Origin: Deltaproteobacteria bacterium
GTDB lineage: Bacteria; Myxococcota_A; Polyangia; Polyangiales; JADJMO01
DNA length: 33,931 nt
Direction: 5' to 3'
NCBI GenBank assembly: GCA_022843175.1
Contig: JALHOE010000085.1
Span: forward strand, 1-33,931
Part shown: positions 1 through 7,954 of the stretch, one piece after another
Numbering within the stretch: the first letter of the stretch is position 1
Layout: the number at the start of each line of letters is the position of its first letter
Position numbers and translations under genes: made by a program
Notes under the pieces: generated by a model
Told to the model about the DNA's origin: nothing
The model's database searches: none
Seen by the model: only the letters and a program-made list of their open reading frames with translations

Positions 1-2
1 CG

Positions 3-1583
3 CCGCCGGGCCTGCCGCTCGCGACCGCGGGGCAGGGCGGCTTCACGCCGCCGCCGAGCGCGCCGCTCGTCGCCGCGCCGCTCCCCGTCCTCGATCCCAA
101 CGCGCGCTATGCGACCACCTATCGCCCGGGCGGCGCCGCGCTCGCCGCGTTCGACGCGGCGCTGTCGCGCGGAGCGTTGCCCGCGACGACGAAGGACCTC
201 GTCGGCGACTTCGCCGCGCGCTACGCGCCCACGCTCGATCCGCCCGCCACCGGCGCGATGGCCTTCGCGGTCGATCTCGAGCGTTCGGCGGTCGGCCCCA
301 ACGGCGGCCCGGTCCACCTGCGCATCGCGATGAAGGGCAGCGAGATCGCGCCGCTCCGCGCGCCGCTGTCGGTGCACGTCGTGCTCGACGTGAGCGGCTC
401 GATGGCCGGAGCGTCGATCGAGCACGCGCGCAAGGCGGCCGAGGCGCTGGTCATGAAGCTCGACCCCGGCGATCACTTCTCGCTCGTCACGTTCTCCGGC
501 GACGCGAAGGTGCTCATCGCGTCCGGCGCGATCGGACCGCGCCGCGCCAAGGTGGTCGACGCGATCCGCGCGATCGTGACCGAGGGCGGCACCAACATCT
601 CGGCCGGCCTCGACCTCGGCTACGCGCAGGCGCAGAGCGTCGGGCCGGAGGGCGCCGTGAAGATCGTGATGCTCCTCTCCGATGGTCACGCCAACGGCGG
701 CGACACCGACCCCAAGTCGCTCGCGCGGCGGAGCAGCAAGGCGTTCCAGGAGAGCGTGCAGACGAGCACCTTCGGCATCGGCACCGACTTCGACGGCGCG
801 CTGCTCTCGTCCATCGCCGATCAGGGGGCCGGCGCGTACTACTACCTCGCGGAGCCGACGCAGATCGCACCCGCGCTCGCCAAGGAGCTCGACGCGCGGC
901 TCGTCCCGGTCGCCCAGGCGCTCGAGGTGCGGGTGCGCCTCCGCCCCGGCATCAACGCGACCAAGGTCTACGGCTCGCACGCCCTCGATGGCGAGGCCGC
1001 CGCGCTGATCCGCGATCAGGAGGTCGCCGTCGACAACCAGGTCAAGAAGAAGGACGGCATCGCCGCCGATCGCAAGGACGACGCCGTGGGCGGGATGCGC
1101 TTCTTCATCCCCGCGTTCGCCCGCGGCGATCGGCACGCGATGCTCCTCACCCTCGAGCTGCCCAAGGGCACCACCGAGAAGTCGATCGCGAGCGTCGAGA
1201 TCAAGTTCAAGGACCGCCTGCTCAAGAAGAACGTGACGCAGGAGCTCCCGGTCAAGATGACCTGGTCGCTCACCGACGCGGACAGCGCCAAGACCATCAA
1301 CCCGAGCGTGCAGACGACGGTGCAGGCGTTCGCCGCCGGCGACGCGATCTGGCGCGCGGCCGAGCTGATCGAGCGCGGCGATCGCGTGGGCGCCCGCACC
1401 ATGCTGGTCGAGCGCGCGACGCTGCTGCGCAAGGCGAAGGACGCGCTCGGCGATCCGAAGCTCGGCGAGGACGCGGCGCGCCTCGACAAGCTCGCGGACG
1501 CGGTGTTCGGCCCCTCGCAGGTCTCCGACAACCTCGTGCTCGCGGTGCTCCTCCGCGGCTCGGGCTCGGGGTACCTCCGATGA
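3..1583 (+). CDS. von Willebrand factor A domain protein, 5' end outside the window
   Basis: The reading frame is open from the first full codon at position 3, so the gene begins upstream of the window; at least 526 residues lie inside. A TTG at 177 could serve as a start, but the same frame continues before it with family-like sequence (Tyr-Ala-Thr-Thr-Tyr-Arg-Pro-Gly-Gly near 108-134), so truncation is more likely. A complete metal-ion-dependent adhesion site is visible: DVSGSM at 387-404, the Thr of GGTN at about 591 and the Asp of LLSDG at 681. The layout resembles YfbK-like von Willebrand A proteins, in which a surface or periplasmic domain binds a protein partner through a divalent metal. 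The C-terminal part is helical. The stop overlaps the start of the next gene (ATGA at 1580-1583), so the two are probably translated together. The partner is unknown. Confidence 0.85.
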   Translation, partial: PPGLPLATAGQGGFTPPPSAPLVAAPLPVLDPNARYATTYRPGGAALAAFDAALSRGALPATTKDLVGDFAARYAPTLDPPATGAMAFAVDLERSAVGPNGGPVHLRIAMKGSEIAPLRAPLSVHVVLDVSGSMAGASIEHARKAAEALVMKLDPGDHFSLVTFSGDAKVLIASGAIGPRRAKVVDAIRAIVTEGGTNISAGLDLGYAQAQSVGPEGAVKIVMLLSDGHANGGDTDPKSLARRSSKAFQESVQTSTFGIGTDFDGALLSSIADQGAGAYYYLAEPTQIAPALAKELDARLVPVAQALEVRVRLRPGINATKVYGSHALDGEAAALIRDQEVAVDNQVKKKDGIAADRKDDAVGGMRFFIPAFARGDRHAMLLTLELPKGTTEKSIASVEIKFKDRLLKKNVTQELPVKMTWSLTDADSAKTINPSVQTTVQAFAAGDAIWRAAELIERGDRVGARTMLVERATLLRKAKDALGDPKLGEDAARLDKLADAVFGPSQVSDNLVLAVLLRGSGSGYLR

Positions 1584-2425
1584 GCGCGCTCCTTCCGCAG
1601 CTCCTCGTCGCGACCGCGCTGGCGATCGAGCCGGGAGGGAGCGTGACGGTCGCCGGCGCCGTCGAGTCGACGTACGACGGCGCGCGGATCGACGCCGCTC
1701 AGATGTTCGATCCCGCGGCCGGTGGCCTGCGCGTCGTCGAGCGCAACGACGGGCGGGTGACGATGGTCCCCGCCGGCGTCGGTCCGATGTGTGCGGCGCT
1801 CGGCCTCTCGTCGCCGTGCCTCGTTCCGCGGCTCACCGAGCAAGCGCACGCGCGGCTCCTCTCGGTCGACGCGTTCCGCGCGACGCTGCGCGGCGGCTAC
1901 GACGTCTCGATCGCGGCGCCGCCCGCGCCTCCGTCGAGCGCGCCGGTGGTGTTTCGCGTGCTCTCGCTGCTCGCGATCACCGGGGCGCTCGCCGCGCTCA
2001 TGTTCGCGCTCCTGTCGCGTCGCGCGGCGACCCCCCTCGGGAAGGTCCAGGCTGCGGCGCGGAGCGCGCGTCGCTCGGTCTCCGGCGATCCGACGCTGGC
2101 GACCGTGCGCGAGGAGATCGACCGCCTCGTCGAGCACGCGGTCGAGGTCGATCGCATCCGCAAGGGGTGTGAGACCGCGCTCGCCCGGGTGCGTTCGGTG
2201 AGCGATCGCTTGGCCGTCGAGCGCGACGAGGAGGCGCGCCTCGCGCTCGATCTCTCCCGGGCCCGCGCGCGTCTCACCGAGATCGCGGCCGCCCTGCGCC
2301 TCGTCCCGCTCCGCGTGCGCGAGGCAGTCCGCTTCGGGCGGAGCCCGATCGACGCCATCGTCTCCGAGCTCACCCTCCGCGACCGCGCCCTCTCCGAGCT
2401 CGAGTCGACGGGGCCGAGCGCGTAG
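1580..2425 (+). CDS. membrane-anchored coiled-coil protein of unknown function
   Basis: This is a 281-residue protein of no family I recognise. Residues 1-17 look like a signal peptide (hydrophobic, Ala-rich). Residues 18-120 would be an exported domain with two cysteines (71 and 80). Residues 123-146 form one clear membrane segment, followed by Arg residues on the cytoplasmic side. Residues about 150-280 are charged and helical, with long runs of Arg, Glu, Leu and Ala typical of a coiled coil. The start overlaps the stop of the von Willebrand A gene, so the two proteins are probably made in similar amounts and may interact, with the adhesion domain on the exported side. That link is inferred from gene order only. 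Confidence 0.7.
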   Translation: MSALLPQLLVATALAIEPGGSVTVAGAVESTYDGARIDAAQMFDPAAGGLRVVERNDGRVTMVPAGVGPMCAALGLSSPCLVPRLTEQAHARLLSVDAFRATLRGGYDVSIAAPPAPPSSAPVVFRVLSLLAITGALAALMFALLSRRAATPLGKVQAAARSARRSVSGDPTLATVREEIDRLVEHAVEVDRIRKGCETALARVRSVSDRLAVERDEEARLALDLSRARARLTEIAAALRLVPLRVREAVRFGRSPIDAIVSELTLRDRALSELESTGPSA

Positions 2426-2435
2426 GCGCGGCGAT

Positions 2436-2843
2436 CTACAGAGCCCCGCGGATCAGCGCGGCGATCTGCGCGCGCGCCTCGTCGCTCTCGTAGGCGTGCC
2501 GCGGCCAGAAGAACCCCTTCAGCCCGTCGCCCTTCGTGCGCGGCACCACGTGCACGTGCAGGTGGGGCACGCTCTGGCTGACGCGGTTGTTCATCGCGAC
2601 GAAGCTGCCCTGCGCGCCGAGCCCCTTCTCGACCGCGAGCGCGATCCGCCGCGCGAGACCGAACAGCGACGGGATGAGCTCCACCGGCAGCTCGCCGAGC
2701 GTGACGTGGTGCGCGCGCGGGACGACGAGCACGTGCCCCGGGAACAGCGGGCGGACGTCGAGGAAGGCGATGGCCTCGGGGATCTCGGCGATCACTTCGG
2801 CGGGCGACTCGCCGCGGGCGATGGAGCAGAAAACACACGCCAT
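2436..2843 (-). CDS. HIT family nucleotide hydrolase or transferase
   Basis: This 135-residue protein is a full-length histidine-triad protein. The N-terminus carries the CxxC zinc-type motif (C3, C6), and the catalytic HxHxH signature, HLHVHVVPR, lies in the C-terminal half. Proteins of this family cleave phosphoramidate or phosphoanhydride bonds on nucleotides such as AMP-lysine and Ap4A. The middle His of the triad is the nucleophile. The length matches Hint-type and Fhit-like bacterial members. It is transcribed opposite to its neighbours and lies 48 bases from the radical SAM start, so the two share a short divergent promoter region. The exact substrate cannot be told from sequence. Confidence 0.93.
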   Translation of the reverse strand: MACVFCSIARGESPAEVIAEIPEAIAFLDVRPLFPGHVLVVPRAHHVTLGELPVELIPSLFGLARRIALAVEKGLGAQGSFVAMNNRVSQSVPHLHVHVVPRTKGDGLKGFFWPRHAYESDEARAQIAALIRGAL

Positions 2844-2891
2844 TCGGCCATCCTATTGCGCCCGGAGGGAGCGGAGCTATACATCTGTTCA

Positions 2892-3926
2892 GTGAAGTCG
2901 CTGCCGATCGCCAACCCGGTCAACCGCTTCGAGTCGACGACGATCGACTGGGAGGGCGCGGCGCCCCCGGCCCACCTCGAAATCTTCGAGGAGCACAGCC
3001 GCTCGATCCTCAGCGAGGTCACCTCGCCGGACGTCCCCATGAAGTGGTCGCTCAATCCCTACCGCGGCTGCGTGCACGCCTGCGCGTATTGCTACGCGCG
3101 CCCGTCGCATCAGTACCTGGGCTTCGGAGCGGGCACCGACTTCGATCGCAAGATCGTCGTCAAGGTCGACGCGCCCGAGCTGCTCGCCGAGGTGTTCGCC
3201 AAGCGCTCGTGGCGCGGCGAGTCGATCACGTTCTCCGGCAACACCGACTGCTATCAGCCGCTCGAGGGCCAATACCGCCTCACGCGCCGCTGCCTCGAGG
3301 TGTGCCTCGAGCACCGCAATCCGGTGCACGTCATCACCAAGGCAGCCCTCGTCCGGCGCGACGTCGAGCTGCTCGCGGCCCTCGCCCGCGAGGCCCGCTG
3401 CGGCGTCACCCTCAGCATCCCCTACGCCGACGACGAGACGGGCCGCGCCGTCGAGCCCTATGCGAGCAGCGTGAGCGCGCGCTTCGAGACGATTCGCGTG
3501 CTCTCGAGCGCCGGCATCCCCACGAGCGTCAACATCGCGCCGCTCATCCCCGGCCTCACCGACGCGCACGTCCCGGCGATCCTCGAGCGCGCGCGCGAGG
3601 CGGGGGCGCGCGGCGCCGCGATCATGCCGGTTCGCCTCGCGGCCGAGGTCCTGCCGGTGTTCCTCGAGCGCATGGCCAAAGCGTTCCCCACCCGCTTCGA
3701 GAAGATCAAGAGCGCGATCGGGCAGATCCGCAACGGCGGGCTCAACGAGTCGGCGTTCGGCAAGCGCATGGTCGGCGAGGGCCCGCGCTGGCTCGCCGTC
3801 CAGGCGCTGTTCGACGCGCATTGCCGGCGTCTCGGGCTCAACATCCACGACGCCGAGGGCGATTCCTCCGAGGGCGAGCCCGGGACCTTCCGCAGACCCT
3901 CCGCACAACGGGATCTCTTCCAGTAA
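2892..3926 (+). CDS. PA0069-family (SplB-like) radical SAM protein
   Basis: This 344-residue radical SAM protein belongs to the PA0069/Rv2578c group within the SplB-like cluster. The iron-sulfur motif is visible about 60 residues in: GCVHACAYCYARP, giving CxxxCxYC. It is followed by the group's FSGNTDCYQPLE segment and the C-terminal NESAFGKRM stretch. The function of this group is not established; similarity to spore photoproduct lyase suggests nucleic-acid or small-molecule radical chemistry. I chose the GTG at 2892 because the frame upstream runs antisense through the HIT gene and family-like sequence begins just after the GTG. A purine-rich stretch lies about 15-25 bases upstream. The next gene starts 11 bases after the stop, so it may be co-transcribed with the QatC-like genes. 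The family is common in core genomes, so membership in that system is uncertain. Confidence 0.9.
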   Translation: MKSLPIANPVNRFESTTIDWEGAAPPAHLEIFEEHSRSILSEVTSPDVPMKWSLNPYRGCVHACAYCYARPSHQYLGFGAGTDFDRKIVVKVDAPELLAEVFAKRSWRGESITFSGNTDCYQPLEGQYRLTRRCLEVCLEHRNPVHVITKAALVRRDVELLAALAREARCGVTLSIPYADDETGRAVEPYASSVSARFETIRVLSSAGIPTSVNIAPLIPGLTDAHVPAILERAREAGARGAAIMPVRLAAEVLPVFLERMAKAFPTRFEKIKSAIGQIRNGGLNESAFGKRMVGEGPRWLAVQALFDAHCRRLGLNIHDAEGDSSEGEPGTFRRPSAQRDLFQ

Positions 3927-3937
3927 CCTGCTCGGCC

Positions 3938-4450
3938 ATGCCGCTCCCCCTCAGCGAAGGCCCGCGCGCGATCGTCGCGCGGGCGGCGCCGATCGACGGC
4001 ACCGACCCCACGCTGCGCCGCGCAGCAGAGCTGATGGCCGCGGTCGCTCGCGAGGGCGATTTGCGGCGCGCGTGCCGGCGCATTCGGCTGTCGATGCACG
4101 TCGCGCGCGACGCCTCGACGATCGCCACCGTCGCCGCCGTCGCCGCCGCCCTCGACGCCGAGTGCGACGACCGCGCGCGCACGGCCATGACCGACGCGGC
4201 CATCCGCTCCGTCGTCGAGGCCCTCCTCGACAAGAGCGGCGTCCCCGGGTTCCTCGCGCGCGTCGCGGAGCGGTCCATCCTCCAGGAGCTCGGGCACGCG
4301 CCGCTCGAGCTGTTCGGCTCCGTCGCGGCCCACGCCGAGTTCCGCGCCGAGCTCGCGGCGCAGATTCGCGCGTGCTGCACGTCGATCGGCGCGGGTACGC
4401 CCGACGAGATGTTCGGAGCCCTCAACGAGGCGCTGCGGAGGTCCGCGTGA
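3938..4450 (+). CDS. 170-residue helical protein in the qatB-like position
   Basis: I do not recognise this protein. It is 170 residues, Ala- and Arg-rich and predicted mainly helical, with no signal peptide, membrane segment or known catalytic motif. Its last 70 residues form amphipathic helices ending in a Glu-Met-Phe-Gly-Ala turn. It starts 11 bases after the radical SAM stop. Its own stop overlaps the GTG of the QatC-like fusion (GTGA at 4447-4450), which implies tight translational coupling and a likely physical partnership. In Qat defence loci a protein of unknown function, QatB, sits directly before QatC. This gene holds that place but is shorter and starts Met-Pro rather than Met-Gly, so homology to QatB is not shown. 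The ATG at 3938 is the first sensible start; no strong ribosome-binding site is seen. Confidence 0.75.
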   Translation: MPLPLSEGPRAIVARAAPIDGTDPTLRRAAELMAAVAREGDLRRACRRIRLSMHVARDASTIATVAAVAAALDAECDDRARTAMTDAAIRSVVEALLDKSGVPGFLARVAERSILQELGHAPLELFGSVAAHAEFRAELAAQIRACCTSIGAGTPDEMFGALNEALRRSA

Positions 4451-6804
4451 GCGAGGAGCATCTGGTGCTGTGTGGAGGCGCGCGCGGCGCCTCGCGTGCG
4501 GCCACCGTCCTGCGCCTCGCGCCCCCGCGCAAGAACGTCGGGCTCCACCTCGCCGGCCTCGATCCGCGCGCGCCGATCCCGCCCGCCTTCCTCGACCTCA
4601 TCGAGCTCGCCGCCTACGTCGAGGCCGCCGACGTGACCGTCCGCGGGGAGCGGCGCCGGTTCCGCGTGGTGATGCCGTTCCGCGAGCCCGAGCTGTTCAG
4701 CGATCCGGCGGTGTTCGTTCCGCTCCAGCGCACGTTGGCCGCGCTCTCCGGCGACGAATACCGGTTCGAGGCCCGGCCGCGCACCACCCGCGACCGCGCG
4801 CCGTTCGCGGCGGAGGACGTGCGGCCGCTCCCCGACGGCAAGCTCGACGTCGTGCCCTTCTCGGGCGGGCTCGACTCCTTCGCCGGTGCGCTCCGTCTCG
4901 TGCGCGACAAGCGCAACGTCGTCCTCGTCGCCCACCGCACCACGCCGCGGATCGAGCCCTTCGTGCGCAAGCTCGTCGAGCACCTCGGGTCCCTCGGCGG
5001 GGAGCGGGTCTCGTTCGTTCCCCTGTGGCACGAGCGCGAGGGCCGCGGCGCGCCGCGCGCGCGTGGGTTCCTGTGGACGGCGGTCGCCGGCGCGATCGCC
5101 GCCACCGCGCCGCGCTCGGCGGTGCGCTTCTTCGAGAACGGCGTGGTGAGCATCGGCCTCCCGCTCTCTGCGGCGGGGCACTCGCTGCCCGTCGCGCGCT
5201 CCGCGCACCCGCGGGTGCTCGCTGGCTACCAGCGGCTGTTCGGCGCGCTCGCCGCCCGCGCCATTCCCGTCGACAACGGGTTCCTCTTCACCACCAAGGC
5301 CGAGGTCGTGCGCAGCGCCGATGGCCCGATGCTCGCCGCCACCGTCAGCTGCACCAAGCGCCCGGCGCGTCCCTTCACCCACTGCGGCATCTGCGCGCAG
5401 TGCATCGACCGCCGTTTCGCGACCCTCGCCGCGGGCACCGTCCACGACCCGGCGAGCCTCTACGCCGTCGATCTCTTCACGGGCGACCGTCCGCCCGGCG
5501 AGCCGCGCGCGATCGTCGAGGCCTACCTCCGCGCCGCGGGAGAGATCTCCCGCGCCAGCGATCACGAGCTCTTCGCCCAGTATGGCGAGCTTGCCCGCGT
5601 GCTCGGCCACGTGCCCGGCGGCGTCGACGAAGCCGCCACCAAGCTCGTCGATCTACACCGCCGCCACGCCGCCGAGGTCGAGGCCGTGGTCGACGCGGGC
5701 ATCCGCGAGCACGCCACCGCGCTGCGCCGCGGGTCGTTGCCGGGAGGCTCGTTGCTCGTGCTCGCGCTGCCGCCGCCGCCGCCGGGCAGCGAGCGAGAGT
5801 CGAGCCCGGCATCGGTCCGCGCACGACCGGCACCTCCGGGGCTCGTGCGTGTCCTTCACCTCTCCGATCTGCACTTCTCCAAGCGGCGCGCGTGGGACCA
5901 GGACCCGGTGCTCGCGGCGCTCGCGCGGGACGTGGCGGCGCTCGCGAGCGAGGGACACAAGCCGGATCTGGTGGCGATCACCGGCGACGTCGCCGACCGC
6001 GGCACGCCCGACGAATATGCGCTCGCCACCCGCTTCCTCCGCGAGCACCTCCTGCCGGCGAGCGGCGTGGGCGTCGACCGGCTGCTCCTGGTGCCCGGAA
6101 ACCACGACGTCGACCGCAGCGTGGTCAAGCGCGTGGCGCAGGCCGCGCAGACCGATCTCCTGCGCTCCGAGAGCCAGGACGCGATCGCGGCGATCCTGTC
6201 CGACCCGTCCGAGCGCGCGCCGCTCCTTCGCCGTCACGATGCCTGGCTCGCGTTCGTCGCGTCGCTCGGTGCCCCGCACGACGAGCTGCCCTGGTGGTCG
6301 CGCACGCTCCACGTCGGCGCCATGGACGTGCACGTCGCCGGGCTGTGCTCGTCGTGGGCCGCGTGGTGCGACGAGGACAAGGGGCGGCTGCTCCTCGGCC
6401 GCGCACAGCTGCACCAGGTGCTGTCCGGCGCCGAGCGCGCGCATCTCAGCATCGCGCTCGTCCACCACCCGTGGGACTACCTCGCGGACTTCGACGCCGC
6501 CGAGGCGCGCGAGGCGATCCATCGCCGCTGCGACTTGCTCCTCCGAGGCCACCTGCACAAGGGCGAGGGCGCCGCGCGCATTCGCCCCGACGGCGGTTCG
6601 CTCGAGCTCGCTGCGGGCGCGTCGTGGGGCGGCAGCCAACACCTCCACGGCTATCACCTCATCGAGCTCGACCCTTCCGCGGGCACCGCGCGGGTCTTCC
6701 TTCGCACGTGGGACGGTCACGACTGGATCGCCGACCGCAACGCGTACCGCGGCGCCGCGCCGGAGGGCGTCGCGACGTTCCCGTTGCGCGCGCGGCGCGC
6801 GTAA
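4447..6804 (+). CDS. QatC/QueC-like PP-loop domain fused to calcineurin-like metallophosphoesterase
   Basis: This 785-residue protein has two enzyme domains. Residues about 1-340 resemble QatC of the Qat anti-phage system more than housekeeping QueC. There is an N-terminal domain of about 130 residues, then the ATP-binding PP-loop SGGLDS at 139-144, an FFENG motif, an RSAHP segment, an FTTKAE segment, and a zinc site C302, C313, C316, C319. QueC adenylates carboxy-deazaguanine and converts it to preQ0; what QatC-type enzymes modify is less clear. Residues about 341-465 are a helical and Pro-rich linker. Residues about 466-785 are a full metallophosphoesterase: D474-L-H476, GD with D514, GNHD at 551-554, H673 and GHLH at 701-704. 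All metal ligands are present, so phosphodiesterase or nuclease activity is plausible. The GTG start overlaps the upstream stop. Qat systems normally use a separate TatD nuclease; here the fused domain may replace it (inference). Confidence 0.88.
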   Translation: MSEEHLVLCGGARGASRAATVLRLAPPRKNVGLHLAGLDPRAPIPPAFLDLIELAAYVEAADVTVRGERRRFRVVMPFREPELFSDPAVFVPLQRTLAALSGDEYRFEARPRTTRDRAPFAAEDVRPLPDGKLDVVPFSGGLDSFAGALRLVRDKRNVVLVAHRTTPRIEPFVRKLVEHLGSLGGERVSFVPLWHEREGRGAPRARGFLWTAVAGAIAATAPRSAVRFFENGVVSIGLPLSAAGHSLPVARSAHPRVLAGYQRLFGALAARAIPVDNGFLFTTKAEVVRSADGPMLAATVSCTKRPARPFTHCGICAQCIDRRFATLAAGTVHDPASLYAVDLFTGDRPPGEPRAIVEAYLRAAGEISRASDHELFAQYGELARVLGHVPGGVDEAATKLVDLHRRHAAEVEAVVDAGIREHATALRRGSLPGGSLLVLALPPPPPGSERESSPASVRARPAPPGLVRVLHLSDLHFSKRRAWDQDPVLAALARDVAALASEGHKPDLVAITGDVADRGTPDEYALATRFLREHLLPASGVGVDRLLLVPGNHDVDRSVVKRVAQAAQTDLLRSESQDAIAAILSDPSERAPLLRRHDAWLAFVASLGAPHDELPWWSRTLHVGAMDVHVAGLCSSWAAWCDEDKGRLLLGRAQLHQVLSGAERAHLSIALVHHPWDYLADFDAAEAREAIHRRCDLLLRGHLHKGEGAARIRPDGGSLELAAGASWGGSQHLHGYHLIELDPSAGTARVFLRTWDGHDWIADRNAYRGAAPEGVATFPLRARRA

Positions 6805-6828
6805 GGGCTGCTGCTCGAAGCACTCACC

Positions 6829-6850
6829 GCGGGCGCTTGATTTGGCCCGC
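6829..6850 (+). terminator. possible hairpin after the QatC-like fusion gene
   Basis: A six-base perfect inverted repeat (GCGGGC at 6829-6834 and GCCCGC at 6845-6850) encloses a ten-base loop, 24 bases after the stop of the fusion gene. No T-run follows, so it is at best a weak terminator or the end of the operon transcript. Confidence 0.3.
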
Positions 6851-6863
6851 CACGTAGACCCGT

Positions 6864-6875
6864 CGCAACGTTGCG
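6864..6875. promoter_or_regulatory. 12-base perfect palindrome upstream of lipoprotein gene
   Basis: The sequence CGCAACGTTGCG reads the same on both strands. It lies 29 bases before the chosen start of the lipoprotein at 6905, in a 100-base gap where a promoter is expected. It could be an operator for a dimeric regulator. No -35 or -10 element is convincing in this GC-rich DNA. Confidence 0.35.
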
Positions 6876-6904
6876 CGATGTCTCCGCGTGTTACCCTTGC
6901 GACC

Positions 6905-7954
6905 ATGCTTGTACGCTCCTTGCTGCTCTCCGCGCTCGCGGCCCTCGGTTGCTCGTCGAGCGAGTTCAAGGTCAGCGTCAACGAGGATTCGGCCACCGAC
7001 CCGGACACCGGCACCACCACGGCCGACAGCGACGTCGACAGCGGCAGCGTCGTCGAGGACGCGCCCGTCGAGGCCCCGCCGCCCGGCCCGTGCGAGGCCG
7101 AGGACGGCAAGACCAAGTACTGCCTCACCGTGAACGCGCTCGGCACCCACCCCGCCTACGGCACGGGCGACGCGACCGAGCTGGGGATCGACGGCAAGGG
7201 CAAGCTCTACGTACTCCTCTACGACAAGAGCCCGGGCGTCGGCGTCCTTCCGGTCAAGACGATCGTCTACCCCACGGGCGACACGCCGCTCGCGGTCGAC
7301 GAGGGCTTCCCGGCGAAGATCGTCGGCCAGCTCGACACGCCGGGGAGCTACTACGCGGTCGCCTTCTTCGCCGACAGCGACAAGATGCGCGGGACGGGCA
7401 GCGACGGTGTGCTCCCCGGCGACTTCGTCACCATGCCGAAGCTGTCCGGCATGGAGTACGTGTACCCGAAGCTCAGCTTCGTTCAGGGCAAGGTGCTCAC
7501 CTCGGTGCTCGAGGTCCGCCCGCTCCGGCGCCTGACGGTCACGTTCACCGCGAAGACCACCCTCAAGTCGTACGGCCCCTCGGTGCACGGCGACGGCCCG
7601 GTCATGTTCGGCCTCACCGACGCCTCGGAGATCAACTCCTCGACCGGCTGGCTGCACCTCGAGACGCGGGGCTGCGTCGACCTCGCGATCGACAGCACCA
7701 CCTCGGTGCCCGGGCAGGTGAGCTTCCCGGTGGCCGTCGAGGGCAAGCACAACGCGTTCGCCGTGGTGTTCGACTACAGCACCAACAAGCCGGAGTTTCC
7801 CGGCCAGGGCAGCCTGATCAGCCCGCAGAGCGGCACGCTGCCCTCCGTGACGATCGACCCCGCCAAGTGGACCTCGTTCGGATCGGTGGAGATGACGAGC
7901 CTCGCGATCGGCCCGGTAACCGGCGGCACCCCCGACCCTCTCACGTGTCCGTGA
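6905..7954 (+). CDS. lipoprotein of unknown function
   Basis: This 349-residue protein begins with a short lipoprotein signal (Met-Leu-Val-Arg, hydrophobic stretch, then LGC with Cys16). An acidic, Thr/Ser/Asp-rich spacer typical of myxobacterial lipoproteins follows, to about residue 60. The rest is predicted beta-rich, with several Gly-Tyr-Gly and Val-x-Val strands and a few cysteines that could pair in the periplasm. I recognise no catalytic motif. An in-frame ATG at 6878 would add nine residues before the signal; the later ATG gives a standard lipoprotein leader. Its 3' end overlaps the end of aat on the other strand by 14 bases. It is probably attached to the outer or inner membrane. Confidence 0.8.
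   Translation: MLVRSLLLSALAALGCSSSEFKVSVNEDSATDPDTGTTTADSDVDSGSVVEDAPVEAPPPGPCEAEDGKTKYCLTVNALGTHPAYGTGDATELGIDGKGKLYVLLYDKSPGVGVLPVKTIVYPTGDTPLAVDEGFPAKIVGQLDTPGSYYAVAFFADSDKMRGTGSDGVLPGDFVTMPKLSGMEYVYPKLSFVQGKVLTSVLEVRPLRRLTVTFTAKTTLKSYGPSVHGDGPVMFGLTDASEINSSTGWLHLETRGCVDLAIDSTTSVPGQVSFPVAVEGKHNAFAVVFDYSTNKPEFPGQGSLISPQSGTLPSVTIDPAKWTSFGSVEMTSLAIGPVTGGTPDPLTCP

Noticed and set aside
4447-5466. Ordinary queuosine biosynthesis gene (queC)
   Set aside because: The PP-loop and zinc site fit QueC, but the protein has an extra N-terminal domain, QatC-like middle segments and a fused phosphoesterase, and no queD, queE, queF or folE is nearby.
3838-5610. Long minus-strand open frame antisense to the QatC-like gene
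   Set aside because: Arg/Gly/Ala-rich shadow of a GC-rich gene with no recognisable domain; the plus strand carries clear motifs.
5653-7146. Long minus-strand open frame across the phosphoesterase domain
   Set aside because: Low-complexity composition and no motif; it overlaps the well-supported plus-strand gene and an intergenic gap.
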